Part shown: positions 10,873-23,750 of the stretch, piece by piece
How positions within the stretch are numbered: the stretch's first letter is position 1
How the letters are laid out: every line of letters starts with the position of its first letter
From: Arthrinium phaeospermum
Taxonomy: Eukaryota > Ascomycota > Sordariomycetes > Amphisphaeriales > Apiosporaceae
Length of the DNA stretch: 64,000 nt
Direction of reading: 5' to 3'
Assembly (NCBI GenBank): GCA_006503535.1
Contig: QYRS01000010.1
Coordinates: 1,922,001 to 1,986,000 of the forward strand
The notes under the pieces: model-generated
Told to the model about the DNA's origin: nothing
The model's input: the letters and a program-made list of their open reading frames with translations, nothing else
Databases searched by the model: none
Position numbers and translations under genes: made by a program

Positions 10873-13800
10873 GTATGGTACGATTTTCCCTTTTTCCCTG
10901 GGCAACAGCAGCCATACAGCCAGCGAGGTAGACGATAGAGACGAGGCAGTCGCGAGGAGGGTCAGAATAACGTCGACCAGGACAAGGGTGCTTAGCTTGG
11001 GAAAAAAGGCTTGGCTCCGGTCGATCTATCCACTTACATGCCTCCTGCCTTCCTCTTGGACCAACCAACAACGTGCCGCTGCAAGAGTACTTTCTTTTGG
11101 AGTACCTACCCTGAAATTGACCCTCGCCCTCCCTCCCTCCCAACTCTCCTCTGCCTGTCTCCAAGCAAAGGAAATCGCCCGGCTCTCCGCTCCGCTGCCA
11201 TTGGCACGACGGCGCCACTCTTCAGCTTCCGCGGCTCTTTTCTCTCCCGAGCTAGTCAGCCTAGCCTGAATGGGAGGAAGCTGGAATCTGGCTTGCAAGT
11301 TGGAGGGCAGAGGGGACAGCGGCTGGAGGGAATGCAATGGATGCCAAATGAGTCCAGCCGGAAGTCTATCTCAATTCCCACTGAATAAGGTGGCCCCTCC
11401 TCCTCCCTGGGATTCTACAACTGTACTGGGATCCTGGGAGACTCGATTTGCAAAGCTGACGAACGCCGCCTGGCAATGCAACTGGACGGGGAATTATCCC
11501 GGCCCACCCCCGCTGCAACACCGTTAGTAGCGCCCTCCTGCTGTGCTGCCTGCACTGCTGCACTGCTGCTGCTGCTGCCGTCGCCTTCTCCCTCGCTATG
11601 TCTGTCACTTGTCAATTTCTCTCGAATCTTGGATGGTACCACTTTCCGAATCGCTTGACACATGAGGATTTGATCCTGCAAACGGGCGACCGGCGAATTG
11701 GGTGTTGGAAATGGTACCGTACCATGCACAAACCAGATGACACCCAATTCTGGGAACGGATAATGCAGGACACCCGGCCGCTATGGCAAAAAGTGACGCG
11801 ACAAACGACGAATCGATTGCCGTTTTGGTATTCCCCGAATGGAACTTTTGCGATGGACGACGATGATGACGATGCGCTTCCCTCCTTGATCTCCCATCCC
11901 CCCTCCCTCCCCCTCCAGCACCCTCCACCTGGGCCTTGCCTTGCCTCATCTGCCGATATGCGAAAAGACCACCCAACTTCATCGCCGGCTGACTTGCTGT
12001 CGGGTCCTCATCGATCGCCCAATCATCCTTCGTCCCGACTTCTCCTCGTTTAATGGCATGTTGCTTTTCTCTCCATTTTTCTTCTTTTGCTTTCTTTTCC
12101 GCTACCATGTTCCATGAGTACTCATTTAGACACAAGAAGAGCGACGGGACACGGACAGAGGGTGCAGGCTCTGCTGCTGTCACTGCCACTGTCCCGCCGC
12201 TGTAATAGCAATATGCAACTAGAGATACCCAATCATGATGGGAGGCCACTCGCTTGAATTTCTTTTTCTTGTTCCTTATGTCTTCTCATTTCAGTTTCTG
12301 GGTAGCTGCACTTTGGCTTTCTTTGCTGTAAAAATGCGTTTTGTTTCTATTTTGGCAATTTGTTCTGTCCACCCCTTTCTTGCGCGACTACGAAGGGAAG
12401 GGCCAGCCATGACAAGAAAAGAAAAAAGCAGAAGAATCAAGACATGGGTTAGAGTGTGTCACATTTGGGAGGGGTCACGGTCACGGTCGGGGAGCACGGG
12501 CATGGGCATGGGAAATGGGAAACGAGCATACCTACCATGGCAGCATGGTTTCTCCCATGCAGTCAGACAGAAACACCCAGAGAACAAAAAAGAGGGGGGA
12601 CGCACGAGACTGTGAGTGAGCGACGGAATCCCGGGTACGGATGGAGGGGGGGTCGGAACCAACACACAACACCTCGGGCCGGGTTACGCAGTCACTGAAG
12701 GCGGGATGGTCATGTCATTCCTCAAGTCAGACAGGCAGGATAAGCATGCATGTTGGGGTGGCGGCTCGGACTTGCTGATTACTGATTTCCTGGGTTCTTC
12801 GTTCTCTAGAGGTTGGGTATGTATTTATTTCATGTATGTATGTATGTAGATCCCGGCGGACAAGAATTTTCCATGTCTCTTCGTCGGCGTTCTTCAACAT
12901 ATTCAGCGGGGTGAAGCCAGTCGGGATATTCTGCAGCAATCGACGACGGCTGTCTGGTTTTGCTTTTGGGGGTGTTCCGTGGGGTTCCCTCTCTCTACCT
13001 ATCGCCCCCAATTAACTTGCTTTTCCGGTGCCGGCAGGGCAATTGGGGACTTTATGTAGCTACGGGCCCCATTCCCCCTTCCAAGCTTTCCCCGGATCTT
13101 GGGCCGAGAAGTCCAGTCTTCCCCCAGTATGTCTCACTGTGTGTGTCTACCTAGGTACTAACTAGGCTTCAGTGGGTAGGTAGCGCCCCTCCGACAAGGG
13201 GTTGCATAGCGAGTGCCTCCTCGCTGTCCATTGGCCGCTACTTGCCCCAAGGTACCCAAACCCCCCGGCACAGAAGGAGCAACAGGGGTAGCCCATTGGC
13301 GTCCCGAGTACTCGGGACGAGCCTAGCGTCTTGGCGGCACCGCCGGTTCTGGCTCTCGTCTTTGTTTGTATGTACCATCCATCTCGACGTTGTAAGTTTC
13401 GTCTTTCCGACCACACACGGAAAGACATGAGGCCCCGTGGGTTGCTCGATCATATATGGATGCGGCATATGGGGGAGGAGAGTGGGTAGCATCGCATATG
13501 GCCCCCGGCATTCATCGTCGTTGTCGTCGCCGCCCTGCTGTTTGGGTCACGGACCGGCGTTCGGGAACCCGAGAATGCACGAAAAGTACCCAACATTTGG
13601 AGAAAAGTCGACGGCGGTGCTTGTGACGCGGCTTCATAATCTCCGGGCCGTGGCTGTCAGACTGGATGTACGCGCGCTCTTCCTATGGGAAGCGCATGGC
13701 GGTTGGGGGTGGTGGTGCCATCTCTCTCTGTGTGTGGTGGCTCCTGTCAGAACTACCTACGCTTTACTTTTAGACGTATGCACAGCAAATCCTGGACCCA

Positions 13801-15126
13801 CACCACGCTACCTACCTGGCTTTGATGAAGAGGCACAGCAGGGGCACTTGAGCAAGGGCGGCGGTTAACTAGCATTGACGGGGAAGGGACTTTGGCGAAT
13901 CATCTCTTTGCAGGGGAAGGGTCTCATCCGACGCTTGTCTTCTCCCATCTTCTTCTTCATACCGCTATGGGTTCAATAGCTTTCGACATCCCATAGTGCA
14001 GTGCCATCGAGCAAAAGAATACTCTCTTTCCTTCTCAGAAGTCATAGTTGGAAGAAGTATACATGTATGTATGCATGCGCCCCTTGTGAAAGGTGAGATG
14101 TGGGAGCAGCAGGGGGGCAAGGGGTCCGGCGGCGTCTTTCCCGTCCCAATAGCCCCCTACCTATCTCAACGTCTTCTTGTGCGATGCACTGAAACAGTGA
14201 CAGAACAGGGCGTTATGTAGGACAAGGAAAGCCCTGTAAAGGTAGCCCATGTACCTACCTGTTCACTTGCTATCTACTACTAATGTCTTTGCTCTTACTC
14301 GTCAGCGCAATTTGGCTGGCCCCCAAGAGGGGGCAGCAGCAAGGGCTGGATTCCTTCCAGACTTCTGAGGAGCCGACGATGGATAGTTGGTTTCGGTCCG
14401 CCTCGCATCGATCTTTTTACATAACGCAGACTAGGCAAGGTTGGTTGACGGCTTGCTCTCGACCACCTCCGGTGCTGTAAGGACAGGCTCTAAAGATGCA
14501 ATCATTGTTGCTATTGTCATTGTCATCGTGTTCTTGGTCTTTGTTCTTCGTTTCTTGCTTGTTATATAAATAGACATCGTGTCTATTATCGTCGTCCACT
14601 CATGACTCTGTGTGCTAGTCTGAGACAAATCAGCAGCAGTCTCCCACGCGCGGTGATGCCGAACACCGCAGACGAAGAAAGGGGCGCACCCGCGACACGC
14701 ACACACACGTGTACTCGAGTCATCCCTTGATCCAGCCCTGCGACATATTCTACCACTAAGTTAAGTTGTTCTCATACTCATACTCATCCCTTAAGGACTC
14801 TACAAGAATAGAAACTCGAGTGCGTCTATCTTTCGGCCATGTTGCCTCTTGTGGAGGGGAGTGAAACCCTTCAGGGGCGATGGAAGCCAATCTTGGGGAC
14901 CTCGTCGTAGTAGCCATGGTAGGTCTTTCGGACACTGGACTTGGTACTTTTTCTCAACGTCCACACATTCATTCGCAGCAATGTGTATGATGCAAATCAC
15001 TATACCAATGTAATGTAAACGGTATACAAGATCGGCCCATGTTAGTTGCTCTCTTCCCGATGGCAACGGACCTGTGCCGACCGACCGATATGCATGCATG
15101 TCTGGGGGCTAGCTCGACAATCCGCA

Positions 15127-15141
15127 AGTAGGTAGGTAGGT
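15127..15141. repeat. GTAG tetranucleotide run
   Basis: Three to four GTAG units, the reverse complement of the CTAC runs elsewhere in the window. Confidence 0.75.
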
Positions 15142-16104
15142 GGGAGCCAGCTGTGATACGACGATGCGCCTACGATGTAACCCACGCTTGACCGCGACTT
15201 GGGGTCGATGGGTTCTGGAAAGAAGCAGAATGTCGTAGTCTAGGCTATCTCTCACGGAGTTTCCCGTTCACATGTCTGTCGTTCGAATCAGTAGAGAGAT
15301 AAGGCGTTCCTTGGCCGTCTTCAATCCGCGGTTGGTGGCTTGTTCTCGTCGCGACACCGCGGTCTTGGCCCTGCGTCCAGGGCGGCTAAGATGTGTTGAG
15401 CGCCACAGCTGGGCGGGTAATTCTATAGTCCAGAGATATTGCAGATACGTCGTATAGTCCCCAAGTGGCACAAGTGGCTTACGGAGCTCTGGTCCTGTTT
15501 CTCTATAGCGCCCGCTGCTATAAGCCTCACGTTCGTGTACCTGCAGTGCTGCCATGATTCGACCTACCTTGATAACTCGGCTCACCACTGCCTCGGGCTC
15601 TGGAATCATATGTCAAAAGTATCAAAATGGAGTTTCTATACTTGCATCATCTGATCGATCCCTACGTCAATATTGAGGATGAGCGGTGGGCGTCGCGATG
15701 AGAAACGGGCGAAACGTCCGATTTGGGCCCCCCGAGGTGGCAGATGGGCGGCACAGAAGGCACAGGAGGCACAGATTGGGCCAGTGTGGTGGGCGAGGCC
15801 GGCGTCCCATTGGCGGTCCCGTCACACTGGCAGATGTCATCTGCGGGCCACTCCCCCAAACCCCCAGCTGCGGTCATCATTGAATACGACCTGAGGCTTA
15901 CCTTTGACCGCCACGCCCATTAACAGCAGCAGAGCGACAAGGTGGTGGCTGGCGTACCTAGACGCCGGGTTCTCCTGTTCATGATCTCTCTCCCCCATTG
16001 CAACCTCACTTTATCAGCTCGACCCAGACGGTCGGGAACCAATTACGATGGAACGGCGGGCGTCGCAATGCCTTTCGCTTACGGATGCGCGTTGGGTCCA
16101 TAAC

Positions 16105-16122
16105 GATGATGATGATGATGAT
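16105..16122. repeat. GAT trinucleotide run
   Basis: Six GAT units in non-coding DNA, followed by an ATAATA variant. Confidence 0.8.
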
Positions 16123-16842
16123 AATACTACGACGCTGGATATCGCCGACCACACTCTTTACCTTATCAAATGTATCATACGATGCCAAGCAAGGGCGTGT
16201 GTGTGAAGCCGGGTCCCATTGGGGCGACGATTTCGGCAGCAAGTCCACTCTACTCCGTCCCAACTGGCCAAAAGTTCACGATGCGTGCCTATGTACGTTG
16301 GACATTCGATGACACTTTGCAGTTTCCTGGTGGTAAGTAAGCAAGGGCATACATAATTGGGTCTTTTTCTGTCTTTATCCATATTATCCGAAATGCATCG
16401 AAGCAGATATTCGGCCCTCCCCAGACCCCCAGAGAATGTGACCGTTGCGCAATCTAGATGGAAACTGCGGATCGAAGGAGACTACTACCAGGTCGCCGGA
16501 ACTGCGCTGTGTCTATCTCGCGGGTCTCTGCTTCTTCTCCCTCTTTCTCCCATATGCAAAGCCAGCCAGGCGGCTAATCTGAAACTCACAAATGTGCATT
16601 TTCTAGAGGGATAGCAATATCGACGTCAATGCAAGCCGTCGTCTGCCTCCCGCTCTCGCATGACAAACGGTCAAAGTAAACAGCCATACGCATCTCTAGA
16701 TGAAACGGAGACCTACGAACAAACGAATAACCGTTGCCCACTTCGTACCTCGACCGACGATCATTTCCCCCATTTGAAACCGGGGTGAGTTGGAAAAAAC
16801 CTCCCGGCCATCGTCATATCCGTGTGGCTGGAGCTGCTGCTG

Positions 16843-16858
16843 CTCTCTCTCTCTCTCT
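16843..16858. repeat. CT dinucleotide run
   Basis: Eight CT units in a pyrimidine-rich block, preceded by GCTGCTGCTG. Confidence 0.8.
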
Positions 16859-19800
16859 ATCTATCGCTGCATCCCTGCCTTCTGCCCTGTCGGCTTCCGC
16901 TGACATTGATTGACACACCGCAGGAACCCTTCTCACTGTACAGGGGATACCTGAACTACCTATTCTCCCTACCAAACATACCCCCAAAGATACTGCCCAA
17001 AGCAGGATACAGACATACACTTATGCAAGGCCAAGCCAACTAAGACCCAAGCTCCCGTTTATACGACCCGACGACGTGCACAAGTGCGAAGCGACTGGCG
17101 CCTCTCGTCGGAAGATGGGCGGGCAGGCTTTGTGGACAGCGGGGAAATCGAATTATCGATCGTTGCATCCTTCCTTCTCTTTGGCCCGACGATATCATGT
17201 GGCTGTTCTATTGTAGTAGAGCTTTCATCGTTTCCCCAATAGTAGGCAATATGTACACCAGTAAGAGCCAGGATCCACCGTCTGTGCGTGCCCCTACCCT
17301 ACAGGACCTTCTCCTCCCCCTCCTCCTCCCCCGCCGCCGCCGTCGTCGCCGCGGAGGCGCGCTGATCTTATCTGTCTTGGGTCACCCCCCAGCCCCCCAA
17401 TGTTCGGTCCCGAAATTGCGTCTTCCTTCCTTTCTGTAGCTGAGGAAAAACCAAGGAGAGGGGGCCTAGGGCCGTGTGCTTTTCTTCACGGCTAGCCGTC
17501 GTGCTGATGATGGTGGCTCGGCCCGAGAAAATGCAATCTCAGGCCAAGCAAGACGAAGATAGGCCAAGGGTAAAGCTGTCATCTCCATGTCCTTGCCAGA
17601 GCTCTGGCCTGGGTTGCGGACTCAAGGTTATTGCCCCTTTGTACTAGACCCTGTGCATGCTGGGAACATGATTTATTATGGCATATATATCGACCCATAA
17701 TCGATTGACCATCATAGACAGAGACCAGGCAGCGACAGCTTCCGATACCATCTCCTATCGGAGGCGAGCCAGGGTTCTGCGGGGGAGGTGCTCGCCCACC
17801 AAAGGCTTGAATCCCAAGGCAGGCCGGGAATAATCAGGTTCCAATCGGGATGCCGATCCGCATGAAGTCCTGAGGTCCTGTTCTAAGTAGCTAAGCGACC
17901 TGCTAATTTCTCCTCTCCCTCCATTCACTTATGGGAGCCCCCCTCCCCCACTGCTATAATTAGGAATAAGAATAGCATGATCAGCCGACGATGACTATAG
18001 TCAAATCGGGGAAAGGCTAGAGGCCTGGCTGCTGCTGCGCCCATCAAAAGGGTGCCGCGGCAGGCAACTACCTCACCCCATGACGCTTCGTTACGTGTCG
18101 CCCATGTACCTACCTAACATACGGATACAAGCCTAACTAACTGTATGCGCCCTGGTCTTGCATAACTACCCAGCGTCTAAGAGTAATTAGAAAACCAAAA
18201 AGTCGGTCCCTGACTTATCTCGCTGCGAGCTTATGTATCTCTCCTCGTCTTCTGCTGCCAAGCCTGATGTTATGTAGCCGTTGGTTGGCCATGGGCCTGC
18301 AAGCTGCTGGAATGCTCATTGATACGAGGTAGAGGCGCTGGTGTGGCATCGAATCTGATATTGCCTGCTGGGCTGGGCGGCTGGTGGGGGGCGGCTACAC
18401 GAGAAGCAAAAAACAAAACTCCATCTGTCTATTGTTACTGCAGAAAAGGGCCTAAACCCTGCTTCCCCAGGCTTGCCAGGCTTGTCCAGAAACCACTAGA
18501 GCCGCCAGGCGGCGCCTGAAGAGCAGGCTGTTGTTGGCTGCTGGTCGCTGGCTGCTGAGCGCGCATACCTTGACTTCAGGCTAGACGCAGCCAGCCAGCC
18601 AAAAGGAGCCCCCTACGCCACCCAAACGCCGCCGACCGCGAATGAAGAAAACCTTGCGGACCAATCGTGAGTGAACATTTGGGGAGGCTGATACTAGTAA
18701 TGTTGAAGAAAGAAAGAAGAAAAAAAGGACTTCCCTACATAGATAGTCAACAAGCCACTTCTTTTTCGTTTCATCCAAGACGACTGGTATCACCAACAAG
18801 AAACCAGATGCTGGCACCCACGTGGCATGCCGCGTGGAGGTGGCATCTGTGTGACCCCCGATTCAGCTCTTAGCTCGTTTGGGGTGCGCGTTTGTTGCTC
18901 AGCAGAAAAGAGGAGGAAAAGAAAGAAAAAAAGAGAAACGTCAATTTGAATTTCGCAGGTAGGCGCTACGTAGTACGGTACTTTCTGTAGTATGGAGATC
19001 TGCATGTCCTTAGTTGCGTTTCTGTAACTCCCTTGTGAGGACCTGTATGTATGAGTACGGGGCCATCTACAGACCCAGAGCCATTCGTCATGACGATCAG
19101 AAGGTGCACTCACGCATGTTACCGATCTCATTAGGGATTCAGGGTGACGGGCAGGTAACAAGGAAGGAGGGCAGGGGCAAGGTAGCGCTGCAGAGAACAA
19201 TGGAACACCCCGACGGCATGCGGTCACCGTTAGCCTTCGAATGGTATGGGCATGCGATGAGCCGGTCATCTACTAGATGCATGGTACAGATCATCAGCCC
19301 ACCGCCCTCCAGTCTGCGAGAAGGATGTGTCTCACGATGTGTCAACGCACCCCCGAGACAGCCCCAGCCAATCCATGACGCGAGTTCAGTGGGGGAGGAG
19401 GGGAGACTCACTCGATATCCACACGCAAGACATCACGACTGCATTGCATAGCTTGAGGTGTGAGGTGTCACCTCACACGACATCTATAACGTTATGAGCG
19501 TGGCACAGCAGCGACCATCGCGATGTGATGCCTCAGATCTCTCACCCTGCAGCTCCCAGCATCATCGGGCGGCTCATTGCCTGCTCTGGCGCTGGCGGAT
19601 GCCGAAAGGGGGTTTTTGGCTGTAGGTAAACGGCATATGTGCTACCTCAGGCTACCGTCAGGACCCTGCCCCGTCCGACCCTTCGCCTATTGAGGCAACT
19701 ACGCACGTTGAATCAAGTGCCCGTAGAGTATGGGCTACGGTGAGCCCGACCCGGCGGCCGCCCGCATCTTTCATGTGGGATCGGGAAGCGACATAACAAA

Positions 19801-19951
19801 GCGAGGGCCCCTGGTAGAGGGGCGGGGGGTGTAGAACAGGTAACACTGCCGTCATACTATCCATGGTTGATCTCGAGTGAATGGGGGGCTACATGATGGA
19901 AGGAATGGATTGAATTGGTGTAGTTGGTGCAAAAGGTCTATATGGCCATGA

Positions 19952-21739
19952 TCAGAATTTCCGCTTCTTCTTGGCCGGCGCTGCTGCGGCTTTTCGCTCC
20001 AGCTCCTTTGCCAGCTCAGCTCGCCTACGCTCGGCTACCTGCTCTTCCGTCTCTGAATCTTCGGACAATTCTTGCCCTGCGTGTTTGGAATTGTTCTGCT
20101 GTGCTTGCCCTTCTTGCCCTCGCTTGCCGATCATTCCCAGCCGGCCAGCCTTGGGTTTCGTTGCGCTTGCTGTCGTGGCACCATCGTTTTGCTCTAGAGA
20201 AGGAGATCGTGTAGGCCTAGCGGCGGTTTTGGCCCTACCTCCAATCGTCCCTAGCCCACCCCTCTTGCGTTGAGAAGCCACCGGCTTGGGCGGTGAAGAG
20301 GGCGGGGGTGACTGCGCCTTTTTGGACCCATCGTCTGATTCCGTGGCATCGTCGTCTGGACGTGACGGCTGCGCCGGAGTCGGTGTGGGCGACTTGACAG
20401 GCTGTGGGGTTGATCCTCGCTTCCTTCCGATGAGGCCAATCTTCTTGGCCGGCCCTTTCTTGGGCGAAGGTTTCACCGGCTCGGCATCAGATTCCGATGC
20501 TGTATTATCGTCGTCTCCTGCGGTGACGCTTTGCGACGATTGGTTCCCTGGAGACGACCGAGGCTGTTGGGAGGCACCTTTGTTGCCTATTGTACCTATT
20601 CGCCGCGGAAGTGGCTTCTTTGTCCCCTTGCGCGGTGTAGGGTGGTTACTTGGGCTAACATCAGATGCATCACCCTCGGTACTAACATCATCATCTTCTG
20701 TACCCTGCTGTTGCCTCCGCTTGGAAGCCAGATGGGGCGGCGTGGCTTGAACCTGGAAGTCATCATCATCATCATCCGTGGGAGTTCCAGCTTTCTGTTG
20801 CGTCTCTTCTTTCTCTTCATCCTTTGCGGGGTCTGTAGATTCTTGGATAAGTGTAGACACAGGTCCTGGTCCCATGTGCTCCCACCAGTCGTTCAAGTCA
20901 TCAGATGCACGAATTCCAGCCTCCTTCAGATCGACAGTATTCGGGCCTCCGAGGACATCTTGAATCAGAGATGCTGCATCAACAGGAGCTGGAATACGTT
21001 GGACCATAGCCTGTCTCCATTCTGGGCCATCGAATGGCGCAAGGCCGTTGACCTTGGCATCCGCTGCCACTCGCGATACCTTGCGCTTTCCGGACAGGGC
21101 GTTGAAAACATCTTCGAGCCCCATACCCATGGCTTGAAGCTTATCCACCAGCTTGTTGATTATGGCATCCTTCTGTTGGAGAGTGTTGATCAAATTTTCA
21201 ATTTCATGCGCCCGGGCATGCTGTGACTGGATCAGAGGGAGCACAAGCTCCGAGGCGAGTGAGGCGGGCGACTGCCTTGCGAGATTGACGGGCCATCTCA
21301 GGGGCTTCAGACCGCCTGGGAGGGTACAGGTAATGAGTAGCACAAGCCCTCCTTTTGGGGCGGCCTCCAAAGTGAGCTTGGTCTGGTGGTGCTGCGGACT
21401 TGACGTGTCGAAGGCAGCCTGGAGGTAGCTGAGAAGGATGGTCATCTGATCAGGGCCTTCTGTGAGATCGATGCTGGTATCCTCCTGGATGCTTCGGGCA
21501 AAAATAGCCTTTCGGTCTAGAGACTCGGTCCATACGTTGGCCAAATCGGACACATGCAGTTTGTAGGTGCTGGTGCCGAAATTGGGTGAGACGATCAGCG
21601 CGGGGATGCCATTTTCAAAGGCCGGCAGCGGCACCCACTTCCCCGTCATTGCTGTCATGGCGAGGGCGGAAGGGGTATCCGGCCACGAGAGGGTCAAGGC
21701 CGAGTGGTTGAGATTGCAGTAGGGAGACGGCGGATGCAA
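19952..21739 (-). CDS. XLF/Nej1-like non-homologous end-joining factor
   Basis: Single open frame of up to 595 residues. Its N-terminal 250 residues fit the XRCC4-like factor family. The head domain has KWVPLPAF, PALIVSPNF, TSTYKLHVSDLANVW and DQMTILLSYLQAAF. It is followed by a helical stalk (IENLINTLQQKDAIINKLVD). The rest is a disordered tail rich in Ser, Asp, Pro and Lys, with repeated short basic motifs such as KKIGLIGRKRG. The extreme C terminus is KKKRKF, matching the terminal basic-Phe Ku-binding motif of animal XLF. The protein should act in the nucleus to bridge DNA ends with Ku, XRCC4/Lif1 and ligase IV. The frame opens at 21739, but family alignment suggests the in-frame ATGs at 21658 or 21649 (MTAMTGKW) are the more likely start. 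The gene is divergent from the DsbA-like gene. Confidence 0.8.
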   Translation of the reverse strand: MHPPSPYCNLNHSALTLSWPDTPSALAMTAMTGKWVPLPAFENGIPALIVSPNFGTSTYKLHVSDLANVWTESLDRKAIFARSIQEDTSIDLTEGPDQMTILLSYLQAAFDTSSPQHHQTKLTLEAAPKGGLVLLITCTLPGGLKPLRWPVNLARQSPASLASELVLPLIQSQHARAHEIENLINTLQQKDAIINKLVDKLQAMGMGLEDVFNALSGKRKVSRVAADAKVNGLAPFDGPEWRQAMVQRIPAPVDAASLIQDVLGGPNTVDLKEAGIRASDDLNDWWEHMGPGPVSTLIQESTDPAKDEEKEETQQKAGTPTDDDDDDFQVQATPPHLASKRRQQQGTEDDDVSTEGDASDVSPSNHPTPRKGTKKPLPRRIGTIGNKGASQQPRSSPGNQSSQSVTAGDDDNTASESDAEPVKPSPKKGPAKKIGLIGRKRGSTPQPVKSPTPTPAQPSRPDDDATESDDGSKKAQSPPPSSPPKPVASQRKRGGLGTIGGRAKTAARPTRSPSLEQNDGATTASATKPKAGRLGMIGKRGQEGQAQQNNSKHAGQELSEDSETEEQVAERRRAELAKELERKAAAAPAKKKRKF

Positions 21740-22888
21740 ATGTCGTGCGACCTGGCTCTGGACAGCATTCGCGGGTGGTTCTCGCTATTGCATTCCGTCG
21801 GACTCCAAAAATGATAGATTCCAAGGGCCGTCTCAGGAAGCCGCTGTGGACTTCAAAGCGAAGGGCGACTTGAGCAGTTGGTCAAGATGACAGTGGAACG
21901 GCGGGTTGCAGAAGTGGCCTGAATGCGCTTCCAATTTGGGCAGCGAGAAGAAGGTGACGACACCAAAATGGTAAGAGAAGTGAACCACAGATGCTGTGTT
22001 ACTCGGCCAGATGGGCCGAATAATGTTGTTATTATTCTGTTTCTAGGACGTCGTTGGCGACACAAAAGGCGACTTTGTTCCTATCAGCCAGGCAGACGCG
22101 ACAACGACCCCCAAGTCAGTCAGGCAGTCAGGCTGGGAGTGGCTCCATCAACCCCAGCGCACGGACGTTTCTGGTCAATGCAGTGTCACCCTTCAATCTT
22201 CAGTGGAAGTCTTGTCTTGGCCAAATGCACAACATCCATTCGATCAAAACCGAAGCATCTAATGTTCTGGAATTCCGAGTTGTATAGTTACTTTTCCCCG
22301 AGGTACCTTCTCGAGATTCCAACTTGGTAATCAACAATCGGCTTGTGCATTCAGTAGGCTATCTCGACTTCTGTCAACACGATCAGTTGAACTCCAGACC
22401 CACACTAGATTGACCAGGGCACATAGCCTATCAACCCCCTGTAAGATGGCCTTTTACAGTGGCTCTAGGCCCCATCTCTCCACTGATTGATCGCTGAAGG
22501 TCACCAATCTGTACACTTATTAGAGCTCTATGAGTATATGCTGTTACGATGTTCTCAACACGCGTAGATCAGCAAGAAATGCACAGTTTTTCTTGCAGTT
22601 GCTGTTATTACTATAGACCCAGTTGTGGAAATCATGGTCTTTACTAACCCTATATCAGCAAAAGTACTGCCTGGTGTTGTTAGTTTCATGGTAAGCACGT
22701 TGGCGTTGCCCGAATAGCGGTGTTCGGAGGAATGACCTCGGAGACTTTCCCAGCATATAAGGGACGGACAATCGAAGGCTATTGCCCAAATCAATTGACA
22801 AACAGTATTGCAACATACTAAATTTGAAATTGACGTATTTCCACTATCATATTTTTGTTTTTGGTGCTGGCTGACCTGGTAATCCAAA
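21740..22888. other. Intergenic region between divergent genes
   Basis: About 1.1 kb separating the XLF-like gene and the DsbA-like gene. Small open frames (such as 21923-22330) show no domain. It presumably contains both promoters. Confidence 0.6.
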
Positions 22889-23750
22889 ATGACAAATTTC
22901 ATCATCGACATCACATCCGATCCCGTATGCCCCTGGGTAAGCAAGCCCCTACAGACCCCCTACACGCCGCAAGACGACCCTATCATCACAACTAACCGGG
23001 CTGTACCTACTACAGTGCTACATGGGCAAGATCCGCCTAGAGCGCGCCATCTCCCTCTACCAGAAAGTCTACCCGGGCGGCCGCCACGACACCTTCTGCG
23101 TGGCCTGGCACCCCTTCTACCTGGAGCCGGACGCGCCGGCCGATGTGCCGGGGGTATCCTGGGCGGAGCGGCACGCGCAAAAGTTCGGCGGGGACGAGGC
23201 GAGGGGCCGCCACCTCCGGGAGCAGCTCGCGGCCAAGGGGCGCCAGCACGGTCTCGAGTTCAGCTTCGGGGGCAAGATCGGCAGTACGCGCGACGCGCAT
23301 CGGCTGATCGGGCTCGCGGGGCGCATGGAGAAGGAGGAGGAGGAGGGGCCGGGGCTGCAGGACCGGGTGGTTATGCAGCTGTTTCGCGACTTCTTTGAGG
23401 GCGAGGCGGACATCACGAGCCGCAGCATGTTGGCGGACGTGGCGGAGCAGGCTGGCATGGGCCGTCGGGCGGATATGTTGGAGTGGCTAGAGAGCGGCGA
23501 AGGGGGGAGTGAGGTGGACGAGGAGGCGCGGTGGGCCAGAGAGGAAGGGCGGATGAAAGGGGTCCCCCGTTTCGTCGTGCAAGGGAAACATGTCATTGAC
23601 GGGGCGCAGGATGAACAAGCCTTCATGAAAGCCTTCGTCAAAGTCAAGGAAGAAGGAGAGGAAGGATCAGGGAAGGGTGCTTCTTCGTCGTTGGTGGGCA
23701 GTGACCCTGGGGCTGCAGCAAGTTGCGCGCCAGGCGGTTCATGCAGCTGA
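22889..23750 (+). CDS. DsbA-like thioredoxin-fold oxidoreductase (FrnE type)
   Basis: Two exons, 22889-22936 and 23016-23750, separated by a 79 bp intron with GTAAGC donor, ACTAAC branch point and CAG acceptor. They encode 260 residues. The intron falls inside the active site: exon 1 ends with DPVCPW and exon 2 begins CYMGK, making the CPWC redox motif at residues 14-17. The DSBA domain continues with FCVAWHPFYLEP, FGGKIGSTRDAHRLI, LFRDFFEGEADIT and the conserved cis-Pro region GVPRFVVQGKHVIDGAQ. No signal peptide is visible, so the protein is probably cytosolic, as for other fungal FrnE-like proteins. It likely acts in thiol-disulfide exchange or glutathione-linked chemistry. The C terminus adds a Glu/Lys- and Ser-rich tail ending CAPGGSCS. 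Its 3' end faces the short-chain dehydrogenase gene. Confidence 0.9.

Larger units (their letters stand above)
10112..19951. other. 9.8 kb region without a supportable gene
   Basis: Many short open frames occur on both strands (for example 11605-12249 minus, 15268-15609 minus, 18790-19269 minus) but none shows a known domain, good splice partners or coding-like composition. The stretch is rich in CT tracts, TACC/GGTA tetramers, a GAT run and short G- or C-rich blocks. It may hold long UTRs, non-coding transcripts or regulatory DNA for the flanking genes. Nothing in it resembles a transposon, and it is not AT-rich like the RIP island. Confidence 0.55.

Noticed and set aside
11605..12249. 214-codon minus-strand open frame in the gene-poor region
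   Set aside because: It has no recognisable domain, low-complexity composition, and no splice partners or homologous pattern.
20531..21226. 231-codon plus-strand open frame
   Set aside because: It is antisense to the XLF-like gene, whose reading gives a coherent protein family.
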